Made by a program: the position numbers and the translations under genes
Notes under the pieces: generated by a model
Databases searched by the model: none
What the model was told of the DNA's origin: nothing
What the model saw: only the letters and a program-made list of their open reading frames with translations
Origin: GCA-020343675 sp964462945
GTDB taxonomy: Bacteria > Planctomycetota > Phycisphaerae > Sedimentisphaerales > Anaerobacaceae
Assembly: GCA_964462945.1 (NCBI GenBank)
Contig: CAYWZW010000128.1
Coordinates: forward strand, 1 to 5,041
Length of the DNA stretch: 5,041 nt
Reading direction: 5' to 3'
In this document: positions 1 to 5,041 of the stretch, piece after piece
How positions within the stretch are numbered: the stretch's first letter is position 1
How the letters are laid out: each line of letters starts with the position of its first letter

Positions 1-52
1 GCCCAGAATCGATGTTTTTGGGTTTACCTATCTTCTTAAGGAACCGCCATTC

Positions 53-70
53 GGGACACCATGCGTATTT
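53..70 (+). repeat. Left inverted repeat of RAYT unit
   Basis: GGGACACCATGCGTATTT matches the reverse complement of 773-790 (GGGACACCATACTTATTT) at 16 of 18 positions, with the first 10 bases identical. The repeat sits just upstream of the transposase and marks the probable left end of the unit. Confidence 0.7.
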
Positions 71-109
71 TGTGTTGCACTTGTGGCGGTGAGAGATTAT
101 TATGGCGCT

Positions 110-778
110 ATGGCGCGTTTGGCAAGAGTTGTGGTTCCGGGTGTGCCGCACCATGTGACCCAGCGTGGGAATCGGCGTCAGGAGACGTTCTTCAGTGAGG
201 CGGACTACAGCGCGTATCTGGAGTTGATGGCCGAATGGTGCGGGCGTTGTGGCGTGGCCGTGTGGGCGTATTGCCTCATGCCCAACCATGTCCACTTGAT
301 CGTCGTGCCGGAATCGCAGGATGGGCTGTGGCGTGGGATCGGCGAGGCCCACCGGCGCTACAGTCAGCGCATCAACCTCCGCGAAGGCTGGCGGGGTCAC
401 TTGTGGCAGGGCCGCTTTGCCTCCTTCCCGATGGACGAGCAATACCTGATGGTGGCGGCCCGGTATGTGGAGTTGAACCCGGTGCGGGCCAGGTTGTGCC
501 GGTCGCCGTGGCGATGGCGATGGTCCAGCGCGGCGGCCCATCTGGCCGGGCGCAGCGATGTGCTGGTTGACGTGGCGCCGCTGTTGGCGCGAGTGGACGA
601 CTGGCGGATGTATCTGGCGGCGGGCCTCAGCGCCGAAGAGGCGGCCCTGTTGCGCCGCCACGAACGCACAGGGCGCCCTTTGGGCGGCGCGGCGTTCCTG
701 AGACGGCTGGAGCGCAGACTCGGGCGTGTCTTACGCAAGAAAACGCCCGGTCGAAAGCCAAAGAATAAACAGAAATAA
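110..778 (+). CDS. REP-associated tyrosine transposase (IS200/IS605-like, Y1 family)
   Basis: This encodes a DNA single-strand transposase of the HUH/Y1 superfamily, RAYT (TnpA_REP) branch. Such enzymes nick single-stranded DNA at REP-like palindromes through a covalent 5'-phosphotyrosine link. Counting from the ATG at 110 (222 residues), the sequence shows the family N-terminus MARLARVVVPGVPHHVTQRG, the metal-binding HUH motif as PNHVHL (His60, His62), an LWQGRF segment around 98-103, and RYVELNPVRA at 118-127, with Tyr119 the likely nucleophile. The C-terminus is strongly basic (RRLERRLGR, then KKTPGRKPK), usual for the full-length family. A GTG at 83 would add nine residues (MAVRDYYGA). 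The ATG was preferred because family proteins normally begin at MARLAR; neither start has a good Shine-Dalgarno sequence. The frame is intact and all key residues are present, so the protein may be active. The stop codon at 776-778 lies inside the right inverted repeat. Confidence 0.93.
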   Translation: MARLARVVVPGVPHHVTQRGNRRQETFFSEADYSAYLELMAEWCGRCGVAVWAYCLMPNHVHLIVVPESQDGLWRGIGEAHRRYSQRINLREGWRGHLWQGRFASFPMDEQYLMVAARYVELNPVRARLCRSPWRWRWSSAAAHLAGRSDVLVDVAPLLARVDDWRMYLAAGLSAEEAALLRRHERTGRPLGGAAFLRRLERRLGRVLRKKTPGRKPKNKQK

Positions 779-790
779 GTATGGTGTCCC
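773..790 (-). repeat. Right inverted repeat of RAYT unit
   Basis: AAATAAGTATGGTGTCCC is the inverted partner of 53-70 (16 of 18 matches). It contains the transposase TAA stop at 776-778, so the gene's end and the element's end are fused. Its outer ten bases recur in the same orientation at 925-934, apparently through a later insertion. Confidence 0.7.
781..790 (+). repeat. Left copy of 10-bp direct repeat (probable target-site duplication)
   Basis: ATGGTGTCCC occurs here and, identically and in the same orientation, at 925-934. The two copies directly flank the inverted-repeat element at 791-924. Direct repeats outside inverted termini are the expected footprint of DNA transposition. A length near 10 bp is typical of IS4-family elements, though that family assignment is inferred. 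Confidence 0.65.
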
Positions 791-924
791 TAATGGCACT
801 AAGTTAAGGGAATTGTGGCCCAAAGAGCAGTTTGTTTACCGGCGATATCACTGAGATTTCCAATCAAACGGCACTCTTAGTCAGCCTCGAAAGCGGTTAA
901 ATATGCTTAACTTAGTGCCATTGT
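791..924. mobile_element. MITE-like non-coding inverted-repeat element
   Basis: A 17-bp perfect inverted repeat forms the ends: AATGGCACTAAGTTAAG at 792-808 and CTTAACTTAGTGCCATT at 906-922. An inner imperfect pair (AAGAG, bulge, GTTTG at 823-834 against CAAAC, bulge, CTCTT at 865-878) lets much of the interior fold as a longer hairpin. No open reading frame of useful length lies inside. With the 10-bp direct repeats on both sides, the simplest reading is a miniature inverted-repeat element, moved by a transposase supplied elsewhere, perhaps of IS4 type. It could instead be the internally deleted remnant of a full insertion sequence. The exact outer boundary is uncertain by one or two bases. 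Confidence 0.65.
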
Positions 925-934
925 ATGGTGTCCC
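925..934 (+). repeat. Right copy of 10-bp direct repeat (probable target-site duplication)
   Basis: ATGGTGTCCC, identical to 781-790, lies immediately right of the MITE-like element. Removing 791-934 would restore one uninterrupted RAYT end, so this copy is best explained as duplicated target DNA rather than an independent REP-like unit. Confidence 0.65.
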
Positions 935-1074
935 CATATTGCCAGACGTGTTGTACTTCGCCTGTTAATCCGCCTTGGTCACAGATTGCGTGATTTATGG
1001 CTTATGTTCATGCCGTTCCCACCGAACCCTTTTAATTCCCGCACGTGAACAGTCACGAAAGATAGGAGCGCACG
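935..1074 (+). other. 5' leader region of the GH99-like gene, no gene found
   Basis: These 140 bases separate the mobile elements from the glycosidase start. I see no tRNA, riboswitch-like structure or convincing sigma-70 promoter. Possible boxes such as TTGGTC at 975-980 and TTATGT at 1003-1008 are 22 bases apart, too far for a confident call. A weak 4-bp inverted repeat (CGTG/CACG) occurs around 1044-1057. The gene's promoter is presumably here or has been affected by the upstream insertions, but the sequence does not show it. Confidence 0.4.
1064..1068 (+). promoter_or_regulatory. Ribosome binding site for the GH99-like gene
   Basis: AGGAG sits six bases before the ATG at 1075. It fixes this start and supports the signal peptide that follows directly. 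Confidence 0.8.
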
Positions 1075-2160
1075 ATGAAGAAGGTGGCCTTGTCATTCTC
1101 GATGGTTTGTTTTGGGCTGATCTCAGGCATGGTTCCCTGTGCATCGGCTGTGGACTCATCCAGGGGCTTTGCTTTTTCGGACAAGGTGGTCCTGGCCTAT
1201 TACTACATCTGGTTTAACGAAAACAACTGGGTCCGGACTGAGGCCGAGGGTGGCCGCCAAGAAGGATTGGAGGGCCTGCACCCGCTTGTAGGCGCCTACA
1301 ATTCCTGGGACCCCACCATTATCGAAAAACACATGCAGCAGATGAACCGCGCCCTGATCGACGCCCTGGCCGTGTCCTGGTGGTACGATACCAAGGCGGA
1401 TGGGCCGAACGCGATCCTGGACATCGTTTTCGAGAAAGCCGCCCTTCATAACCTGAAGATCACCATCGATTACGAGCACGGCCGGGCTCCCCTGGAGACC
1501 GTGGACCACGACTTGTTTTACTTTTTGAACCGGTACAAGGATCATCCCGCCATGCTGAAAGTAGAAGGTTGTCCGGTCGTGATGATTTGGACGGCCTGGG
1601 GGCATACCCCGGCAGAATGGCAGGGAGTGTTCGATAAATTGAAAGAGGCCGGGATCAACGCCTTTCCCATCATGTCCGGCAGCTATCAGAATGGCAGAGG
1701 AAAAGAGTACCTGGGGCCATTCCGTTCCCTGGAAGAATACACACTGGTGGATATCGAGGATTGTCAGTTGGCAGACTTCATGAAAACCATGCGGGGGCAT
1801 ATCGACGATTATAACAAGACGCAGAGTCTTGCGAGCGGCAAGCCGGCGCAGCATCATGCCACAATTTCACCGGGCTATGATGAAACCAGGAATCCGGGAC
1901 GCAAGACCAAAAACGGCGGTTTCAAAGGTGCAGGATGGAAAGACCGGACCAAATTTGGTGTGAACTACCCTGATGACCCTGACGGGGCCTACTACCGAGG
2001 CACCTTCGAGGCAGCCATGAGCTCCAACCCCGACTGGCTGCACATTTCCACCTTCAATGAGCTGGCAGAGTTCAGCCACATCGAAGCCACGTTTGAGCAT
2101 GGATACAAGTATATCGATCTGACGGCTGAGTTCGTCAGAAGATTCAAGAGCCGGAAATAG
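1075..2160 (+). CDS. Secreted GH99-like glycoside hydrolase (endo-alpha-1,2-mannosidase/mannanase clan)
   Basis: This is a 361-residue protein with a Sec signal peptide: MKK, a hydrophobic stretch at about 4-20, and a likely cut after ASA at residue 25. The rest reads as one GH99-like (beta/alpha)8 barrel. Recognisable pieces are YYYIWF (42-47), HPLVGAYNSWDP (69-80), AVSWWYD (99-105), ITIDYEHGR (129-137) and, near the C-terminus, TFNELAEFSHIE. In GH99 enzymes the matching motif (FNEWHEGTQIE) carries two glutamates three residues apart. They act in a retaining mechanism through a 1,2-anhydrosugar intermediate; here they are Glu329 and Glu332. Family members cut internal alpha-1,2-linked mannose or glucose-mannose units in N-glycans or yeast mannan, but the flanking residues differ here, so the substrate is open. 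The product should be periplasmic or exported. No sugar transporter, sulfatase or regulator is adjacent that would mark a polysaccharide-utilisation locus. The gene converges with the kinase fusion downstream and so is probably monocistronic. Confidence 0.82.
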   Translation: MKKVALSFSMVCFGLISGMVPCASAVDSSRGFAFSDKVVLAYYYIWFNENNWVRTEAEGGRQEGLEGLHPLVGAYNSWDPTIIEKHMQQMNRALIDALAVSWWYDTKADGPNAILDIVFEKAALHNLKITIDYEHGRAPLETVDHDLFYFLNRYKDHPAMLKVEGCPVVMIWTAWGHTPAEWQGVFDKLKEAGINAFPIMSGSYQNGRGKEYLGPFRSLEEYTLVDIEDCQLADFMKTMRGHIDDYNKTQSLASGKPAQHHATISPGYDETRNPGRKTKNGGFKGAGWKDRTKFGVNYPDDPDGAYYRGTFEAAMSSNPDWLHISTFNELAEFSHIEATFEHGYKYIDLTAEFVRRFKSRK

Positions 2161-2275
2161 CAAGAAAAAGCAGGCAGCTTCGGAGGTTGTTCCTGAGACC
2201 TCGTCCCTGTCACGGCGATTGTCCGCTCTCCAGCTTGGTTGATCAATTGGGATATTCAAATGCCCGAAAGCCAGC
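2161..2275. other. Convergent intergenic gap, no clear terminator
   Basis: These 115 bases lie between the stop codons of two converging genes, where a bidirectional terminator would be expected. I find only weak structure: the 8-bp palindrome TTGATCAA at 2239-2246 and a broken stem between GGG and CCC at about 2249-2265. Neither is followed by a T-tract on either strand. Termination here may be factor-dependent. Confidence 0.4.
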
Positions 2276-5041
2276 TCACTTGACCGGGCCCAGATAGCGG
2301 TCCAGCCAAACCAGGGTTTCCTTGATGACCTCGTTTCGAGGAACGAAATGATCCGTGTCGTAGAGCTTGAGTTCCTTCTTGTCTGTCCCCAGGAGATCGA
2401 ACATCGGCTTGACAGACGTCTCGTAGGGGAAGGTCAAGTCGTACTTCCCGTTGAGCATCAGCGTGGGCAGCTTGACGCGCCCCACATAGTTGACCTGGTT
2501 GACCTCGGGCCTCCGGCGTCCCACCATGCCACCGACCACGAGGACGCTGGCACCGAGCCGCTCCTCCACGGCCGTGATGATGGGCCCGTACCTCCCGCCC
2601 CAACTCAACCCGAAGTAGGCCAGCCGTTTGGTGTCGATTTCCGGGCGGGTCTCCAGATAGTCGATGCACCTCCTAAAATCTTGAACAATCTTGGTCACGA
2701 ATTCGGTATGCAAATATGAATTTGCATCTGCAGACACAAGGACTTCATCCGCGCGTTCGAACGTTCCCTTATACACCGGGTAAAGCACGGCGCGCCCGCT
2801 CTTAACCACCGGAGCAAGGTACCGTTCGAACTCTACGTAAGTGTTGAGATTCTTGCTGGACCCCTGGGAAATTGAACCCGTGCCCGGGAAGTAAATCAGC
2901 GTCTGATAGGGCGGGACGCCCGTTTTCGGCAGGAAGAGGTACGCGATCACCCGCTCGTCTTCATAGGCCGCATTGAAGGTGATTTTTTCCTCTATCCAAT
3001 CTTGAGAGGTCTCGTTCTTCCATTCAACCTTTGCATTAAGATCAGTCTTGTCATAGGAGAATTGCTCTTTGTATATCTGAAAAACCGAATCAGACACCGG
3101 CTTTTCTTTATAGAAATCCGGGACTTCGCCAAGTTCTAGAGCTTCAAATGCCGATTCTGGGATTTTGTCGGGATCAATGTAGAGAACGCATCGAAAACCA
3201 TTTTTGGGGGAACGGTCAAAAGGAGAAACCTGACTCCGTTCCCAGAACAGGTAATATTCATCATTCCAGGCACCGCCCCTGATAACCCTGCCTTTCGGCG
3301 CTTCATTCCAGCACCATTCTCTCACGTTCCCGGCCATATCATAAGTTCCGTAGGCCGTCATCCCGGGATAGCTCCCCACCGGAGCAGGTCCTTTGCCAGC
3401 GAAATTGCTCATCTTCGCCAAAAACTCGAAGAATCCGCTCATCAATAACAAGTTTGACATCCCACCTTTAGCAATGTTCCAATGAATGGCGGTGGGGAGA
3501 CTTTTCCCTGTGAACTCTGCGTAAGCCGCGGCTTCATACCAACTGACCCCGGAGACCGGGTGATTCTCCTGCCCCTCGGGAATATCGCCGGCTTGCCAGG
3601 TGGCCGGACCGGGTCTTCCCGTGGTGTCCACGAACTCCCCGGCCGCCTCTTCCCACGTCATCTCTTTTCCATCTTTAACGAACTCGTGTTTCCAGTACTC
3701 TTTCTTCTGATACCCGCCCTTGTTCACAAATTCCTTGAATTGCTTATTGGTGACTTCATACTTGTCTATGAAGAAGTCGCCGATCTCGTCTTGCCCTTTC
3801 ACCCGCACCATCCCAGGAGGTACGGTTCCTTTTCTATCAAGCGTTCTCACAATATCATTTGGAATAATCACGTTCCGTACTTTCATGTCTAATTCAAAAG
3901 TGGCGGCGGCGCCAAAGGCCGTTTCATACCCTTCCTTTTCCATTTTCCATCTGAAAAACCCCACGGGCAGTCGGATGTGTTCGATCGGCGAAACACCCAA
4001 GCATTCCCATTCGCTCTCGGGAGCGTTGTATTCCTTCATGTAGACCGTGGCGTCCGAAGGCTCCGTCTTGATGGAGACGTTGAACGCAATTTTCGAGAAC
4101 AACTCGGAAAGCTTTGAATCACGCGGTATATATTTCTCTGCCTCTGTGGCGATCTTGTACGCTTCGACGTAATTGTCCCGCTGCTCGGCCTCGATGAGCC
4201 GCTCGATCTTCGGGAGCAGCTCCTCCTTTGCCCAGCGGATCCCGGCCTGATGGTGGAAGTACCACGCGGCGAGTAGACCGACCGCACACAGCACCGCCAT
4301 CACAACCGCGGCCGCCTCCAAGACCACCTTATTTCGCCGCACCAGCTTCCCGAATCGGTAGAGTGTGCTCGGTGGGCGGGCCTGGACCGGCTCGTCATTG
4401 AGATGACGCTCAATATCCATCGCCAGAGCGTTGGCCGTGTCGTAGCGACGCGTCCGATCTTTCTCCAGCGCCTTCATCACGATCCAATCCAAGTCGCCTC
4501 GCACAGACTTGCGCAGTTGATCGGCCGTGGCACTGTGATGCTTGGCGATATCCTCCAGCTTGCCACCCAGCGTCGTCAGCTTCGTCGAGGGCTTGACCGG
4601 ATCTTGCTCGCAGATGATCCGCTGCATCTCGGCGTAGCCCTTGCTCCGCAGGTCCTCTGAGTCAAACGGTGTGCATCCGGCCAATAGCTCGTAGAGCAGA
4701 ACGCCGAGCGAATAGATGTCCGTGCGGGTATCCACGTCAAGGCCGGTGAGCTCCGCCTGCTCCGGGCTCATATACTCAGGGGTGCCGATGAGTTGGCCCT
4801 GCTCTGTGAACAGGGTCCTTTCTGTCAGACGCTGATTGAGGGCCTTGGCGACGCCAAAGTCGATGATCTTGGGAATGGGATTCTCATCGTGCAGCATCAC
4901 CAGCGCATTGGACGGCTTGATATCCCGGTGAATGATGCCCTTGTGGTGCGCGTGCTGGATGGCCTGACACAGAGGAATGAACAGCCGCAATCGCTCTTGC
5001 GTGCTCAGCTTGTACCGGTCGCAGTACTCGGTGATCGGGAT
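2276..5041 (-). CDS. Ser/Thr kinase - TM - PEGA - FGE-like - alpha/beta hydrolase fusion (5' partial)
   Basis: The frame runs open to the window edge, giving 921 visible residues; the true start, with the glycine-rich loop and catalytic lysine of the kinase N-lobe, is outside. The TTG at 4990 is internal, since the preceding codons (IPITEYCDRYKLS) are also kinase sequence. Visible numbering: PknB-type C-lobe 1-215 with HRDIKPSN (Asp40), DFG (Asp61), GTPEYMSPE (86-94) and the DIYSLG helix; one transmembrane helix about 242-262; charged helical linker 265-320; PEGA domain about 321-373; FGE/SUMF1-like domain about 408-619 (PPGMVRV, YEVTNKQF, HPVSGVSWYEA, YDMAGNVREW, RVIRGGAW, NGFRCV); and alpha/beta hydrolase about 687-921 with GLSWGG (Ser813), NGKYD (Asp868) and DTDH (His898). 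A basic stretch (KLVRRNK) before the helix puts the kinase inside and the rest outside the cytoplasmic membrane. The kinase core residues seen are intact. The FGE-like part lacks the paired catalytic cysteines, so it probably does not make formylglycine. The hydrolase resembles dienelactone-hydrolase/acyl-peptidase-like esterases; its substrate is unknown. Base composition varies along the gene, with 38 of 60 G+C at 4201-4260 but 22 of 60 at 3061-3120. Confidence 0.9.
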   Translation of the reverse strand: MPITEYCDRYKLSTQERLRLFIPLCQAIQHAHHKGIIHRDIKPSNALVMLHDENPIPKIIDFGVAKALNQRLTERTLFTEQGQLIGTPEYMSPEQAELTGLDVDTRTDIYSLGVLLYELLAGCTPFDSEDLRSKGYAEMQRIICEQDPVKPSTKLTTLGGKLEDIAKHHSATADQLRKSVRGDLDWIVMKALEKDRTRRYDTANALAMDIERHLNDEPVQARPPSTLYRFGKLVRRNKVVLEAAAVVMAVLCAVGLLAAWYFHHQAGIRWAKEELLPKIERLIEAEQRDNYVEAYKIATEAEKYIPRDSKLSELFSKIAFNVSIKTEPSDATVYMKEYNAPESEWECLGVSPIEHIRLPVGFFRWKMEKEGYETAFGAAATFELDMKVRNVIIPNDIVRTLDRKGTVPPGMVRVKGQDEIGDFFIDKYEVTNKQFKEFVNKGGYQKKEYWKHEFVKDGKEMTWEEAAGEFVDTTGRPGPATWQAGDIPEGQENHPVSGVSWYEAAAYAEFTGKSLPTAIHWNIAKGGMSNLLLMSGFFEFLAKMSNFAGKGPAPVGSYPGMTAYGTYDMAGNVREWCWNEAPKGRVIRGGAWNDEYYLFWERSQVSPFDRSPKNGFRCVLYIDPDKIPESAFEALELGEVPDFYKEKPVSDSVFQIYKEQFSYDKTDLNAKVEWKNETSQDWIEEKITFNAAYEDERVIAYLFLPKTGVPPYQTLIYFPGTGSISQGSSKNLNTYVEFERYLAPVVKSGRAVLYPVYKGTFERADEVLVSADANSYLHTEFVTKIVQDFRRCIDYLETRPEIDTKRLAYFGLSWGGRYGPIITAVEERLGASVLVVGGMVGRRRPEVNQVNYVGRVKLPTLMLNGKYDLTFPYETSVKPMFDLLGTDKKELKLYDTDHFVPRNEVIKETLVWLDRYLGPVK

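Larger units (their letters stand above)
53..790 (+). mobile_element. RAYT transposase unit bounded by inverted repeats
   Basis: A single transposase gene is enclosed by an imperfect inverted repeat, with left copy at 53-70 and right copy at 773-790. There is almost no spare sequence: the left repeat ends 39 bases before the chosen start codon and the right repeat overlaps the stop codon. This layout fits a REP-associated tyrosine transposase with its cognate end sequences. Whether the whole unit moves or the gene only mobilises separate short palindromes elsewhere cannot be told from one copy. Bases 1-52, to the left, show no gene or convincing structure. Confidence 0.6.

Noticed and set aside
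397..738. A reverse-strand open frame opposite the RAYT gene.
   Set aside because: It is an Arg/Ser/Ala-rich translation typical of the antisense of GC-rich coding DNA; the forward frame carries the HUH and tyrosine motifs.
781..934. Two REP-like units of the RAYT family instead of a target-site duplication.
   Set aside because: The ATGGTGTCCC copies are direct, not inverted, and lie exactly outside a 17-bp inverted repeat, which insertion explains better. It stays possible until other copies are seen.
975..1217. An 80-residue forward open frame overlapping the glycosidase start.
   Set aside because: It overlaps the signal-peptide gene in another frame, has no ribosome binding site and matches no family I recognise; the 1075 start has AGGAG and a clear signal peptide.
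1156..1857. A 233-residue reverse-strand open frame opposite the glycosidase.
   Set aside because: It is antisense to a well-supported GH99-like gene and its translation shows no domain motif.
2239..2265. A hairpin between the two convergent genes as a bidirectional terminator.
   Set aside because: The stems are short or interrupted and no T-tract follows on either strand.
4988..4990. TTG as the start codon of the large kinase fusion.
   Set aside because: The frame continues upstream to the window edge with residues typical of the kinase C-lobe (EYCDRYKLS), and an N-lobe is needed, so the start is outside the window.
1..5041. CRISPR array, tRNA, rRNA, toxin-antitoxin or phage-defence module.
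   Set aside because: No regularly spaced repeats, cloverleaf sequence, rRNA segment or small paired genes were seen. The kinase fusion has no defence-related neighbours in the window.

Overview
The window suggests a bacterial chromosome of moderate to fairly high GC. It most resembles the Planctomycetes/Verrucomicrobia/Acidobacteria type of genome, because it carries a PknB-type kinase joined to a PEGA domain and a formylglycine-generating-enzyme-like (FGE-like) domain, an arrangement common in those groups. This is an inference from domain architecture; no rRNA or other taxonomic marker is present.

Layout: (1) Bases 53-790 hold a compact mobile unit, a REP-associated tyrosine transposase (RAYT, IS200/IS605-like Y1 family) bounded by an imperfect 18-bp inverted repeat whose right copy contains the transposase stop codon. 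(2) Bases 791-924 hold a non-coding, roughly 134-bp MITE-like element with perfect 17-bp inverted repeats. It is flanked by a 10-bp direct repeat (ATGGTGTCCC) and appears to have inserted into the right terminal repeat of the RAYT unit. (3) Bases 1075-2160 (+) encode a secreted GH99-like glycoside hydrolase (endo-alpha-1,2-mannosidase/mannanase clan) with a signal peptide and a clear ribosome binding site. (4) After a 115-bp convergent intergenic gap, bases 2276-5041 (-) encode a very large protein whose N-terminus lies beyond the window. It reads as Ser/Thr kinase, one transmembrane helix, helical linker, PEGA, FGE/SUMF1-like domain and alpha/beta hydrolase with a complete Ser-Asp-His triad.

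How they relate: the two mobile pieces form a nested insertion upstream of the glycosidase and have no evident link to it. The glycosidase and the kinase fusion converge, so they are not co-transcribed. Both probably act at or outside the cytoplasmic membrane, but a shared pathway is not shown by the sequence. The most interesting items are the nested insertion with its apparent target-site duplication, and the kinase fusion, which appears to tether a predicted extracytoplasmic hydrolase and a cysteine-less FGE fold to a cytoplasmic kinase.
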